A DNA stretch of 64,000 nucleotides from Spartinivicinus ruber (GCF_011009015.1 NZ_CP048878.1:5675001-5739000), one strand, 5' to 3'; counted from the first letter of the stretch, positions 18,040 through 27,179 are shown. A program made the numbers and translations. The notes: a model not told the origin generated them from the letters alone.

Positions 18040-19070
18040 CCTAATTATCATCATACCTAAGCTATATTTAGTAGCTTACCTGGTAGTGGAGGTGTTCTCA
18101 GTGCTACAAATGCTAGCCTAGGAATAAATTCTACTAAGCTAAATCTTCGATTAAATCGATACTGAAATTCAGCAAGATAACGTTGTGCATATTTAGCGCG
18201 AATAGCATGATAAGTGCTACGTAAAGCACTTTTTAAGTTTCCAAGGATGGTGTTAACCCAATAAAATTCAGGTTCCTCTACTGATGCACGACCACCACCG
18301 CATACAATTTTATCATGAAGACAACCTGCTTCTATGACACCATTAAAACAGGCCAGTCCATCGGAGATTACGGTACTGCCCTTGGCCAAATTCTGCCTAC
18401 TCCAAGCCGTTATCTCTTCTTTATTAAACCCTTTTAAAATGCTCAGTTTAATTCGTGTCGGTTGACCTTGTTTTGTTGTTTCTACGGCTGCTACAAAAGG
18501 TATTTTCCCATCTGCTCCCCTACCTCTTTTGCAACCTGTACGCTCGCCACCAAGATAGGCATCATCAATTTCAATAAAACCCGACAATTGCTTGGTGCCT
18601 TCTCTTTCTTGCATCACTTTCATGAGCTTATGTTTCATTCTCCAGGCAGCTTGATAGGAAATACCTAAATGGCGATGTAATTCTATGGCTGATATACCTT
18701 TTTTGTCTTGGGAGATCAAATACATCCCTTGGAACCAAGTCTTTAATGGTAATTTGGTTGATTCAAAGATAGTACCTGCAGTTACAGATGTTTGCTGGTG
18801 ACATTTATAGCACTGCTGAAGCTTTCTAGTAGTGAGTTGACAGCATTTGTCGTATCCACAATTGGGGCACTGAAAACCTTCTGGCCATCGCAATTTGTAT
18901 AAGGTATTAAAGCATTGTTCTTCTGTACCATATTGTTTGAGAAACTCGTTTAAACTCAGGCCTTTTTGAAATTGAACTTTGTTGATAGCCATTATTTATA
19001 CCTTCTCAATTAAGTTTCCATACTGTTCAAATATACAGCAGTTGATGGCTTAGGTATAGTGATAATTAGG
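18040..19070 (-). mobile_element. Complete IS1595-family insertion sequence
   Basis: A 1,031-bp element. Its ends are inverted repeats: CCTAATTATCATCATACCTAAGC at the left and, read inward, CCTAATTATCACTATACCTAAGC at the right, with two mismatches. It is flanked by the direct repeat AAAGCTAA (18032-18039 and 19071-19078), the 8-bp target duplication usual for IS1595. It carries one intact transposase gene. The perfect duplication argues for a recent insertion. Confidence 0.95.
18057..18992 (-). CDS. IS1595-family transposase
   Basis: 311 aa. An N-terminal zinc ribbon (C42, C45, C61, C64) is followed by the IS1595 DDE-type domain: IEIDDAYLGGER with the first Asp, VISDGLACF with the second, and the terminal YLAEFQYRFNRRF block. 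The zinc ribbon places it in the ISPna2/ISSod-like side of the family rather than IS1016, from memory. The frame is intact and lies wholly inside the inverted repeats, so the element may still be active. Confidence 0.95.
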   Translation of the reverse strand: MAINKVQFQKGLSLNEFLKQYGTEEQCFNTLYKLRWPEGFQCPNCGYDKCCQLTTRKLQQCYKCHQQTSVTAGTIFESTKLPLKTWFQGMYLISQDKKGISAIELHRHLGISYQAAWRMKHKLMKVMQEREGTKQLSGFIEIDDAYLGGERTGCKRGRGADGKIPFVAAVETTKQGQPTRIKLSILKGFNKEEITAWSRQNLAKGSTVISDGLACFNGVIEAGCLHDKIVCGGGRASVEEPEFYWVNTILGNLKSALRSTYHAIRAKYAQRYLAEFQYRFNRRFSLVEFIPRLAFVALRTPPLPGKLLNIA

Positions 19071-19136
19071 AAAGCTAATGAATATGGAGTAATAGGGTAT
19101 TTTCATATCAAACACTAATCTTATAATACTTCCTCT

Positions 19137-19922
19137 TTACCCTAACAACACCACAGGTACATGATAAGTTGGGTGGCTAATTACCTGACTATCAATATCG
19201 AAAACTTTTTTAATTAAATCCGGTATTAATACTTCAATTGGGGAGCCCAGGACGACTTGCTTGCCTTCTTTTATCACCATTATCTTGTCAGCATAGCGGG
19301 CCGCTAAATTAAAATCATGAAGAATCACCAATACTGCCGTATTATTCTCAGCCAACTGCCTGGCTAACTGAAGCGTTAAGTGTTGATGAGAAGGGTCTAA
19401 CGCTGAGGTTGGTTCATCTAGTAATAACAGCCTAGGAACTTGCTGGTTATCAGTAGTGATTTGCGCAATCACTCTGGCTAAATGAATCCGCTGTTTTTCC
19501 CCACCGGATAGTGATGTATAAATACGATCACGTAAATGCCAAGCATCAACCTGTTTCATAGCCTGCTTAATAATCTCAGCATCTTTATCCTTGCCTGTCG
19601 CCCAAGGAATTCGCCCCATAGAGACCACTTCATAACAGCTAAAAGCAAAACTCAAAGCAGAACTTTGCGGCAAAACCCCTATTTGAGTGGCTCTCAGATT
19701 ATCTGAAATTTCAGATAATGGCTGCTGATTAATTAACACCTGTCCTTTAACTGGCACTCGCTCTCCAGTTAATGCAGAAAACAAGGTGCTCTTACCAGCA
19801 CCATTAGGCCCCAATACAGCTAGCACTTCACCTGGACTAACACCAATGGAAATATTCTCAATAATGATTTTGCCCTGGATATTAACCGACAGATTTTGTA
19901 CTTCTAGCATAGGGTTTTTCAT
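19137..19922 (-). CDS. hmuV: Haem ABC transporter ATP-binding protein
   Basis: 261-aa ATPase that powers haem import across the inner membrane. Walker A is GPNGAGKST near residue 38, the signature LSGGEKQRIHLAR near 140, Walker B LLLLDEPTSALD near 165, and the switch His in VILHDFNLAA. The family is that of HmuV/HemV. Start at 19922, 11 nt after the hmuU stop. It is the last uninterrupted gene of the operon before the IS. Confidence 0.92.
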   Translation of the reverse strand: MKNPMLEVQNLSVNIQGKIIIENISIGVSPGEVLAVLGPNGAGKSTLFSALTGERVPVKGQVLINQQPLSEISDNLRATQIGVLPQSSALSFAFSCYEVVSMGRIPWATGKDKDAEIIKQAMKQVDAWHLRDRIYTSLSGGEKQRIHLARVIAQITTDNQQVPRLLLLDEPTSALDPSHQHLTLQLARQLAENNTAVLVILHDFNLAARYADKIMVIKEGKQVVLGSPIEVLIPDLIKKVFDIDSQVISHPTYHVPVVLLG

Positions 19923-19933
19923 TGGTTTACTTG

Positions 19934-20980
19934 CTACCCACTAATTGTCTGTCGTTTTTGGAGGAGCAAAAACATAAAAAATGGCGCACCAATTAAGGCA
20001 GTGACAATCCCTATTGGTAGTTCCGCAGGCGAGATTACGATGCGCGCGCATAAGTCCGCCAACACCATTAGCGTCGCACCTAACAAGGCAGATGCAGGTA
20101 AAAGAAAACGGTGATCAGGCCCAATGACTAACCGAATCAAGTGAGGCACAACCAGGCCAACAAAACCAATCATCCCTGCAAATGCCACTGCAACGCCTAC
20201 CAACACTGCAGTTACGATAATTAGCCATTTTTTCGCTTTATCAACATTAACCCCTAAATGCCGTGCTTCAGAGTCACCTAACAATAAGGCATTAAGTGTA
20301 TTAGCATAGCGAGGCAGCACCAAGGCAACAGCAGCCACGACTACTGCCATAGACCACACATTAAGCCAACTGGCAGCACCTAGACTGCCCATTTGCCAGA
20401 AAATAATGCTTCTAAGCTGGTTATCATCCGCCAGATAATTAATCAGCCCTATTCCTGCCATGGCAAATGCATTAATGGCAATACCAGCCAATAACATAGT
20501 GGCTACCGAAGTGCCGTATGGACTTGTACCAATCTTGAAAACCAGCCAAGTTGCTGCCAGTCCACCTAAAAATGCTGCTATTGTCGTAGCCCAATGCGCA
20601 TAGCCAGCAGGCCAGATGCTCTCAAATAAAATAGCCAATGCTGCTCCCACCGCTGCACCACTGGATACGCCAATTATTGCTGGGTCAGCTAATGGATTTC
20701 GAAATAACCCTTGCATCAAGGCACCACTAACAGCTAATGCAGCACCAATTAATGAGGCCAGCAATACTCTAGGTGTACGGATGGATTCGATAATTAGTTG
20801 GTTTTGAGAAAAGGCATCACTTGTTGAGGCTAGAGAAAAGCCTAAATTATTTAAAGCTGTGTTGACTACATCTGCCATACTGATCGGCACAGCACCATAA
20901 GCAATTCCTAACAATAAAAAAACAGGTAGAGCCACTGCCAGAACTACAATCACTGACAGGGCTTTTTGAGATCGCTTCAT
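19934..20980 (-). CDS. hmuU: Haem ABC transporter permease
   Basis: 348-aa FecCD/BtuC-type permease with about ten membrane helices. Typical stretches are RTPRVLLASLIGAALAVSGALMQGLFRNPLADPAIIGVSSGAAVGA near residues 70-115 and the cytoplasmic coupling region LGVNVDKAK. It pairs with HmuV and accepts haem from HmuT. It lies 52 nt after hmuT. Confidence 0.92.
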   Translation of the reverse strand: MKRSQKALSVIVVLAVALPVFLLLGIAYGAVPISMADVVNTALNNLGFSLASTSDAFSQNQLIIESIRTPRVLLASLIGAALAVSGALMQGLFRNPLADPAIIGVSSGAAVGAALAILFESIWPAGYAHWATTIAAFLGGLAATWLVFKIGTSPYGTSVATMLLAGIAINAFAMAGIGLINYLADDNQLRSIIFWQMGSLGAASWLNVWSMAVVVAAVALVLPRYANTLNALLLGDSEARHLGVNVDKAKKWLIIVTAVLVGVAVAFAGMIGFVGLVVPHLIRLVIGPDHRFLLPASALLGATLMVLADLCARIVISPAELPIGIVTALIGAPFFMFLLLQKRQTISG

Positions 20981-21032
20981 AAGTAATAATTGTTACCTCT
21001 CGTTGGAGGCTATCTCAAACCCTGAATTAGAT

Positions 21033-21902
21033 TTATGGAACTTGCACAATCGCAGAATGTAGCTCAGGGTAAGCTTCCCCTGCTAATTTTTGTGCCGCCG
21101 CCAAAATACGCAGCCCAATACCACCGACCAATAAACTACTGTCTACAGTAATAATTCGGTTGTTTTTAGCAGCGGGCGTTTCTTTTAAACCGGGCTGTAA
21201 TGCCAGTAATTTCTCTAAGCTGCTGTTATTTTTCAGCATATGATCTGGCACAATGATCACTTCAGGTGCCATTACTATAAGGCTTTCGCTGGTTAATTGG
21301 CGATAACCTTTAATCGACTTTGCTGCCGGATTTAATAAACCAGCTAGCTCCATTAATGTATTAGCGGATGTATCAGTTCCCGCAACCATTGGCGAACGGC
21401 CGCTATGCTGAACTAAAAATACAGCCTTTCGCGGTTTTTCTACTGCTTTTAGCTGTTCGCTTAACTGTTGCTGGCTTACATTTATCTCTGCTAACAGCAC
21501 TTGCCCTTGCGCATCTTTACCCACTAATCTTGCAACCCGAGCTATTCGCTCCTTTAATGCTTCTACCGTTACTGCTGTCGGCAACTGTTGTACATTAACC
21601 TTTAGTTTTTGTAGTTGCTGAATAACATTAGGTGGCCCCATTTCTTCCGAGCCAAGCAACAAGGTAGGCTTTAGGCTTAACACCCCCTCCAAAGACAAAC
21701 TACGGTGATAACCTATTTTAGGTAATTGATTGGCTAACTTTGGATATACACTACTAGTGTCTACTGCAATTAAGTCATCTTGCACGTCTAACGCATAAAT
21801 TAGTTCGGTCATGGCACCACCCGCTGAAATAATTCTCTGCTGGGCTTGAGACAAAGTAGAAAAAACAATACCGAGGATTAAAGCGGTTAATTTGGCTTTC
21901 AT
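21033..21902 (-). CDS. hmuT: Periplasmic haem-binding protein
   Basis: 289 aa with a cleavable signal peptide (ending SQAQQ) and the two-lobed class III binding-protein fold linked by a long helix. RIISAGGAMTELIYALDVQDDLIAVDTSSVYP and LPKIGYHRSLSLEGVLSLKPTLLLGSEEMGPP are characteristic of HmuT/HutB; the Tyr in IGYHR is at the position expected for a haem ligand. Start overlaps the exbD stop by one base (TAATG). Confidence 0.9.
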   Translation of the reverse strand: MKAKLTALILGIVFSTLSQAQQRIISAGGAMTELIYALDVQDDLIAVDTSSVYPKLANQLPKIGYHRSLSLEGVLSLKPTLLLGSEEMGPPNVIQQLQKLKVNVQQLPTAVTVEALKERIARVARLVGKDAQGQVLLAEINVSQQQLSEQLKAVEKPRKAVFLVQHSGRSPMVAGTDTSANTLMELAGLLNPAAKSIKGYRQLTSESLIVMAPEVIIVPDHMLKNNSSLEKLLALQPGLKETPAAKNNRIITVDSSLLVGGIGLRILAAAQKLAGEAYPELHSAIVQVP

Positions 21903-22324
21903 TATTCCCTCTGCATAACAATGTCAGCCACAGCAATTTCATTTTCCTGCAAATAAGCCAACAGTTTTAGGAGCTGTTCTGCCTGAGCTTGTTTATCTGC
22001 AGCAACAGTGACTTTATCCAATTTGTTTTGCTGTAGCTTTTCATCAAGCACTTTGGTTAATGCTTCCCACTCAGTAAAAGTGGCGGATTCAATTTGCCAG
22101 CCAGTGCCATCTTTAAGTACCGCTATTTCGATAGGGTTTGGCTTTTTTTGCGGCTCTAGTGATTCAGATGCAGCAGCGGGCAAGTCAATTGGCAACAATA
22201 GCTGAGCACTGTTTGCAGTAAGCAGGAAAAACACTAGTACAATAAACAGTACGTCCAGCAGTGAGGTTAAATCAGGCAAAAATGAGCCGGATGACTGATC
22301 GTCATCATTGGAAAACTGAATCAT
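21902..22324 (-). CDS. exbD: ExbD biopolymer transport protein
   Basis: 140-aa inner-membrane protein with one N-terminal helix (LTSLLDVLFIVLVFFLLTA) carrying the essential membrane Asp (LLDVLF), and a small periplasmic domain. With ExbB it forms the proton-driven motor for TonB. Its ATG overlaps the exbB stop in ATGA. Confidence 0.92.
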   Translation of the reverse strand: MIQFSNDDDQSSGSFLPDLTSLLDVLFIVLVFFLLTANSAQLLLPIDLPAAASESLEPQKKPNPIEIAVLKDGTGWQIESATFTEWEALTKVLDEKLQQNKLDKVTVAADKQAQAEQLLKLLAYLQENEIAVADIVMQRE

Positions 22325-23001
22325 GCTGCAGCCTTCAGTTTTTCGCTTGAACCCTCTTCAAGCACGCCTTCTTCATGCTCTTTCACCATCATTTGGCAGT
22401 GAAATTCATTAAGCCAATGCTGAATCCGCTGACAATAGCTATTACTCCAAATATAAAACAGTTGTGCACCAACAATAGCCGGAACCGCAATTACCAAACC
22501 AAATGCAGTGGTATACATGGCCTGCCATAAACCATCGGCAAGAATATTGGGTGTTACTGGACCTTGATGTTGAGCTACGCCTTTAAACATCACGATCATA
22601 CCTAAAATGGTACCTAGCAACCCCAGTAGCGGACTCACCATACCAATTAATTGCAATAATTTTAGGTGCGCTGTATTGGTCTGGTGCTGCTTCGCCAACC
22701 AACAAGATAACTGTTGCTCTCGAACCGCCGTTTTGCCTTGATACTCGTTAAGTAGCTTGATGCCAAGAGCAATACCGCGCGGCTTCTTTTGCAACCAAGC
22801 CGGTTGCTCACCCACATTATTTTTCCAACGATTCAACAACGCAGACAATTTATTGTCTGGTATTAGTGGTAATAATAGGAAATAAATAAACCGCTCTAGA
22901 ATCAAAGCGATCATCAGTAGCGAGCAAAATCCTAGAGGATATAACATCCAGCCCATGGCATTTAGGGCTTGTTGGAAATAGCTAAAACTTTCGATATTCA
23001 T
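22321..23001 (-). CDS. exbB: ExbB biopolymer transport protein
   Basis: About 226 aa with three membrane helices: one near the N-terminus (LYPLGFCSLLMIALILERFIYF) and the pair GMVSPLLGLLGTILGMIVMFKGV / ALWQAMYTTAFGLVIAVPAIVGAQLFY-like region of the MotA/TolQ/ExbB family. The frame extends upstream into tonB, but ATG at 23001 (MNIESFSYFQQ) gives the expected N-terminus and follows the tonB stop by ~13 nt. Dedicated TonB motor for the haem receptor. Confidence 0.9.
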   Translation of the reverse strand: MNIESFSYFQQALNAMGWMLYPLGFCSLLMIALILERFIYFLLLPLIPDNKLSALLNRWKNNVGEQPAWLQKKPRGIALGIKLLNEYQGKTAVREQQLSCWLAKQHQTNTAHLKLLQLIGMVSPLLGLLGTILGMIVMFKGVAQHQGPVTPNILADGLWQAMYTTAFGLVIAVPAIVGAQLFYIWSNSYCQRIQHWLNEFHCQMMVKEHEEGVLEEGSSEKLKAAA

Positions 23002-23014
23002 AAATGAGTCATTA

Positions 23015-23764
23015 TTAGTTAAGTTTAAATTCGACAGGGACCTCAAAAGTAGAAGTAACAGCTCTACCAGCCAGCATTTGGGGAACAAACTCGGAGCGCT
23101 TAATCGCCTTAACTGCAGCTCTATCTAATAAGGGGTAGCCCGAGCTTTTCTTAACAGAAACCTTTTCATTCACACCATTAGGACTTAATACAACCTCTAT
23201 AATCACCTTACCTTGCTGATTTCTGCGTAATGCCCTAGAAGGATAATCAGGCTTCACCTTCCGCTTGTAATCAGGTCTGGAAGTAACAACTTTTTCATTC
23301 ATCCCAAAAGATTTTTTTGCCACCACAGGTGTTGTGCTTGCCTCTTGCACCCGCTTTTGTGGCTTTTTAATAGGCTTTTCAGTTTTTTTAGCAACCACTG
23401 GTTTAGGTGTTTTTGGCTTGGGTTTAGGCTTAGCTTTTGCGACTTTTACGGGTGGTTTCTTTGCAGGTTTTGGCTTAACTATTTTCTTCGCTGGCTTTTT
23501 AGCAGGTACTTTCTTACTAATAGGCTTAGGTGTGGGTTTTGGTTCAACTTTAGCAATTTCTTTTTGAGGCTCAGGTTTCGGTTGTTCTTGAGCTTCAACA
23601 GGCTGAACTACACGCTGCTTAAAAGATACATGCTGGAGTTTCAGTGGCGCACTCAACGCCGCCATTGCCCTTGGTTTAACTTCTGGTTGTTGCTGAGCAT
23701 ACAACCAAAGCCAACCATGCAATAGAACTGAAACACTTAACGCAAACAGCAACAACTGGTTCAT
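23015..23764 (-). CDS. tonB: TonB energy-transducing protein
   Basis: About 249 aa: an N-terminal membrane anchor (LLLFALSVSVLLHGWLWLY, with the usual Ser and His), a long Pro-Lys-rich spacer (residues ~60-150, many KPKP repeats) that spans the periplasm, and the C-terminal TonB domain (PDYPSRALRRNQQGKVIIEVVLSPNG, SGYPLLDRAAVKAIKRSEFVPQ). The ATG at 23764 is preferred over a TTG at 23785. A Fur box directly upstream indicates iron control of the tonB-exbB-exbD-hmuTUV unit. Confidence 0.93.
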   Translation of the reverse strand: MNQLLLFALSVSVLLHGWLWLYAQQQPEVKPRAMAALSAPLKLQHVSFKQRVVQPVEAQEQPKPEPQKEIAKVEPKPTPKPISKKVPAKKPAKKIVKPKPAKKPPVKVAKAKPKPKPKTPKPVVAKKTEKPIKKPQKRVQEASTTPVVAKKSFGMNEKVVTSRPDYKRKVKPDYPSRALRRNQQGKVIIEVVLSPNGVNEKVSVKKSSGYPLLDRAAVKAIKRSEFVPQMLAGRAVTSTFEVPVEFKLN

Positions 23765-23786
23765 AACCAACTTTATCAAAATCAAC

Positions 23787-23806
23787 TTAATGATAATGAT
23801 TATTAA
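23787..23806 (-). promoter_or_regulatory. Fur box before tonB
   Basis: TTAATGATAATGATTATTAA contains the hexamer pattern of Fur sites (AATGAT-AATGAT-TATT) and ends 22 bp before the tonB start. It would repress the haem transport operon when iron is plentiful. Confidence 0.78.
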
Positions 23807-23829
23807 CTACAAGAACACGCAAATCAATA

Positions 23830-23851
23830 GTGAACCCTCATGAGGGTTCAC
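23830..23851 (-). terminator. Palindromic hairpin after the haem receptor gene
   Basis: GTGAACCCT-CATG-AGGGTTCAC is a perfect 9-bp stem with a 4-nt loop between the receptor stop and tonB. The minus-strand flank is TATTGATTT, a poor T-tract, so it may also serve as an mRNA stabiliser. Confidence 0.5.
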
Positions 23852-23906
23852 GTTATTTAGGGATTAACTGCTAGATATAGACTGGTAGATACGTGCAAAG
23901 ATGCCA

Positions 23907-25889
23907 TTAAAACTTATAACTCACCGCCACTTTGGCATTAACCCCTGATTCATCCAGCTGCGAGAATGCAGTTCGATAATGACGATCAGTGACATTATCT
24001 ATACCAAAGTCTACCCGTAGCCCTTCCAGTTTTTTCTGACTAGGCATCCAGCTAAGATAAACATCTGTCACTGTATAGCCATCATAATTAGACTGAGAGT
24101 TACCTACTGGCACTTGATCTTGATTCTTAGCATGAGTCACCCTTACCCCTGCCGTAACATCACCTTGTAAAAAATAACGTTCTAATCCAACCACCGTTTT
24201 ATCAGCAGGAATATTCTGTAAATATTGGCCACTGTCTTTGTCTTTACCGCGGGTACGGCCATAGGAAAAATTAACCCCGTAATCATCCATCTTATACTGG
24301 GAATCGAACTCATAGCCATTTAGTTCAGCATCGCGAACATTCACAAAAGTGGTGGTAAATCTTTCAACATCCTGCTCAATGTAGTTATCCACATCATTTT
24401 TAAAATAAGTCAGCCGCATACTTAAAATATCGCCTTGGCTAAGCAAATCATTAAATTTAAAGCGAGCACTAAGCTCTTTATTTTTGGCTTCTTCGGGCTT
24501 CAAGTTAGGATTTGGCACAAATACATTGCCATGGAAGTGAGTGCCAAAAACGTACAACTCTTGTAGGCTTGGTGCCCTAAAAGCCTCATCATAAAGTGCA
24601 TGAAGGGTTAACCACTCAAATAGGTTATAGCTAATTGCCAGTGACTTAGATAACTCATTTTCGGTTTGATCTTTACCCACTGAACTGTCGTCTGGTCTGT
24701 TATCAAACTGATCAAAACGAAGACCTGGCTGTATCGTCCAGTAGTCACCCAAAGGAATGGCTAGCTTGGTAAATACGCCCCATACCGTGCTCCGTCCATC
24801 AGTAAATTCCGGCCGATCTGCTCCGTTTCGCTTACCTTCAACCCGATCCTGGTAATAGTCCAACCCATAAGTCCAATCCACCCAGCTGAGCTCAGAGGTA
24901 TTAACAAGTGAAAGACCCGTAGTGCTATAACGAATGGAGTCGTGCCTTGGTGCACCTGTTTTCTTAAACTCATTAAGTTTGGTGTAATTATGATAAAGGG
25001 TGGCATTTACATTTACCCAGTCGTTATATTCTGGATTTAATTCATAGCCAACCACCCAATTATTTTGCTCGATTTTACGCTCAACTAAAGGGTTTGACCG
25101 GGAAATGTCTACCCCAGGGTTAGATGGAACCCCCTCATCAATATGATTCATATGATAAGTAAACTTCAGCATTTCATCTTCAGACAAATGCCAACGCCAT
25201 TTAGCTAACCCACCCTTATGTCGAGATGCAGAGTTTTCTAAGTCTTTACCACTCCCTAGCCTTAGCTCATTACTATCTGTATAAAATGTACTGAGTAAAT
25301 AATCGGTATTACCTAAGCGCCCTGCTAATGTCGTATTATTACGGTTGTCATGATCTGCTGACTGATAAGCTTGCTTTACTTTAACTGCAAAGTTTTCATC
25401 TGGATCTAAAATGTCATCAGCATCAATGGTTGTTAGACCAATAGCCCCGCCAATTGCGCCACTACCCCATAGTGAGCCTGATGCACCTTTAACTACTTCA
25501 ACTGACTTCAATAACTCTGGCTCGATAAAAAATAACCCACGATGACCACTATCACTGAAGTTTTGCCGAGCACCATCAATCACTTGCACAATTCGGCGTT
25601 CACTTAAGCCACGAATATTCACCCGCTGTGAGGTTTTCCTTGGCCCAGCTGATACTTGCACATTCGACAAGTGCTTTACGGTATCAGCAATACTATCCGG
25701 CTGCTGTAGTGAAATAGACTCGCTATCGACCTGATCTACGGATTTAGGCTCTTTCTGGGCAGTTGTTTCTGAACGTGTGGCGGTTACCACTACCTCATCA
25801 AATGTGACTTTTTGACTGGCCCAACTAGAAACGCTAACAGCTAGTGCACTGGCTAAAGCAGTGAGCTGCCAAAATGGCTGCTCTGGCAT
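23907..25889 (-). CDS. TonB-dependent haem/haemoglobin outer-membrane receptor
   Basis: 660 aa. A signal peptide is followed by the TonB box region (DEVVVTATRSE, residues ~31-41), the plug domain (NIRGLSERRIVQVIDGARQNF, VEVVKGASGSLWGSGAIGGAIGL), and a 22-strand barrel ending in an aromatic Phe (VSYKF). The haemoglobin-receptor signature FRAPSLQELY followed by a His-containing loop and PNPNLKPEEAKNKE is near residues 435-470, matching HemR/HutA-type haem receptors. A Fur-box promoter precedes it, and the transport operon follows it on the same strand. Confidence 0.9.
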   Translation of the reverse strand: MPEQPFWQLTALASALAVSVSSWASQKVTFDEVVVTATRSETTAQKEPKSVDQVDSESISLQQPDSIADTVKHLSNVQVSAGPRKTSQRVNIRGLSERRIVQVIDGARQNFSDSGHRGLFFIEPELLKSVEVVKGASGSLWGSGAIGGAIGLTTIDADDILDPDENFAVKVKQAYQSADHDNRNNTTLAGRLGNTDYLLSTFYTDSNELRLGSGKDLENSASRHKGGLAKWRWHLSEDEMLKFTYHMNHIDEGVPSNPGVDISRSNPLVERKIEQNNWVVGYELNPEYNDWVNVNATLYHNYTKLNEFKKTGAPRHDSIRYSTTGLSLVNTSELSWVDWTYGLDYYQDRVEGKRNGADRPEFTDGRSTVWGVFTKLAIPLGDYWTIQPGLRFDQFDNRPDDSSVGKDQTENELSKSLAISYNLFEWLTLHALYDEAFRAPSLQELYVFGTHFHGNVFVPNPNLKPEEAKNKELSARFKFNDLLSQGDILSMRLTYFKNDVDNYIEQDVERFTTTFVNVRDAELNGYEFDSQYKMDDYGVNFSYGRTRGKDKDSGQYLQNIPADKTVVGLERYFLQGDVTAGVRVTHAKNQDQVPVGNSQSNYDGYTVTDVYLSWMPSQKKLEGLRVDFGIDNVTDRHYRTAFSQLDESGVNAKVAVSYKF

Positions 25890-25984
25890 TGGAATATCCC
25901 CCAGATATTGGATAGAAATAACTCACTGAAGCGTATACTCCAGTGATTATGCTAAGTGAGTAGCAGCATAATGAACACAAACAC

Positions 25985-26014
25985 AAATGATAATTATTAT
26001 TATTTGCAAGTCAA
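25985..26014 (-). promoter_or_regulatory. Fur box overlapping the receptor promoter
   Basis: On the minus strand TTGACT (26009-26014) and TATCAT (25987-25992) are 16 bp apart. AAATGATAATTATTATTATTT at 25985-26005, an extended Fur-type site, covers the spacer and the -10. Confidence 0.8.
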
Positions 26015-26120
26015 TATCATTCTGAGCTGGATGCAATCTTTTGGGGAAGGGACAGTGAGTTTTATTAATTACTGATTAATTTAGGTACAATCTGGCAAGC
26101 GAGAAACTATAGGAGTTCGT

Positions 26121-26447
26121 GTGATCAAGCTGTGCCATTTAGATGACATCAATGAAGGGGAAAGCCGCGGCTTTAAAAGTGGTGAGTACAATGTATTTGC
26201 AGTTAAAAAACAGGGGGAAGTTTACCTTTACCACAACAGCTGCCCCCACTTGGGCATTAGTTTGGAATGGATGCCAGACCAATTTTTAGATGTGGAAGGT
26301 AGTTTGATTCAGTGTGCTACTCATGGTGCTTTGTTTTTAATAGAGTCTGGTGAATGTATAGCAGGCCCCTGTCAAGGAGACTGTCTACTACCCTGCCCGT
26401 TTTCAGTCCAACAAGATGGACAGATCTACATCCAGATTACGACGTAA
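26121..26447 (+). CDS. Rieske [2Fe-2S] protein
   Basis: A 108-aa stand-alone Rieske domain. The iron-sulfur ligands are C41-P-H43 and C65-A-T-H68. Such small soluble Rieske proteins serve as ferredoxin-like electron carriers or as parts of reductases; the partner is not evident. A GTG start is supported by AGGAG at 26111-26115. Its last 45 bp overlap the convergent sfsA gene, so the two C-termini are encoded on opposite strands of the same DNA. Confidence 0.88.
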   Translation: MIKLCHLDDINEGESRGFKSGEYNVFAVKKQGEVYLYHNSCPHLGISLEWMPDQFLDVEGSLIQCATHGALFLIESGECIAGPCQGDCLLPCPFSVQQDGQIYIQITT

Positions 26448-27179
26448 GCCGTCATAAACAGGTAATGGCTTAACCAGTTCAATTTGCTCAGAAGATAGCT
26501 CAGCCTGATAAGCAATCACCTCAACGCTAGATTTAATCGCTTCTCGTAACAACTCACTGTAAGTTGGGTCAATAGCATCAGCAGGAGCCACTTTCTCAAT
26601 GCCATGGTGCTGTACACAAAATAACAAAACCGCACGGTGGCCAACTTTCACCATTTCCATCAGCTCGCGGATATGTTTGGCACCTCGGGTAGTGACTGCA
26701 TCAGGGAAGACACCCCAACCATCTCCAATGGCCAATGTGACATTTTTAACCTCTACATAACAGTCCGCTAAACCTTGTCCTTTTAACAAAAAGTCTATGC
26801 GGCTGTTCTCCTTGCCATAACGAACTTCTTTATTAATTTCGCTATAGCCTTGTAATTCGTTTATTACGCCCTTATCTATAGCTTCCCTGACCAGATGATT
26901 CGCCAGGCCAGTGTTGATGCCTGCCAAGTAGTGGTCAATTGAGCCATCTTGGTGAGTAATAGGTGTTTCTACTATTTCCCAGGTATGAGGATACTTTCTC
27001 TTCGCCTGGTTAGATTTAGAAAACCAAACTTTACTGCCTGGCTGGCAACAGTTTTTCATTGAGCCGGTATTGGGGCAGTGAATGGTGATTTGCGAGCCAT
27101 CTGCTAACTCGATATCTGCTAAAAAGCGTTTATAGCGCTTTATGAGAACGCCTTGTTGGCAAGTTGGAGTGAACTTCAA
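26403..27179 (-). CDS. sfsA: SfsA family DNA-binding/nuclease-like protein
   Basis: 258 aa, full length. An N-terminal OB-like part (RYKRFLADIELADGSQITIHCPNTGSMKNC) and a C-terminal restriction-nuclease-like core (SRIDFLL, CYVEVKNVTLAIGDGWGVFPDAVTTRGAKHIRELMEMVK) carry the family's conserved D and ExK residues. E. coli SfsA was described as a sugar-fermentation stimulating, DNA-binding protein; its true activity is uncertain. sfsA lies beside dksA in many gammaproteobacteria, as here. Confidence 0.93.
   Translation of the reverse strand: MKFTPTCQQGVLIKRYKRFLADIELADGSQITIHCPNTGSMKNCCQPGSKVWFSKSNQAKRKYPHTWEIVETPITHQDGSIDHYLAGINTGLANHLVREAIDKGVINELQGYSEINKEVRYGKENSRIDFLLKGQGLADCYVEVKNVTLAIGDGWGVFPDAVTTRGAKHIRELMEMVKVGHRAVLLFCVQHHGIEKVAPADAIDPTYSELLREAIKSSVEVIAYQAELSSEQIELVKPLPVYDGLRRNLDVDLSILLD

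Noticed and set aside
23334-23725. Long plus-strand open frames opposite tonB
   Set aside because: They are the antisense of the Pro-Lys repeats of TonB, which give hydrophobic Gly/Phe-rich shadow proteins.
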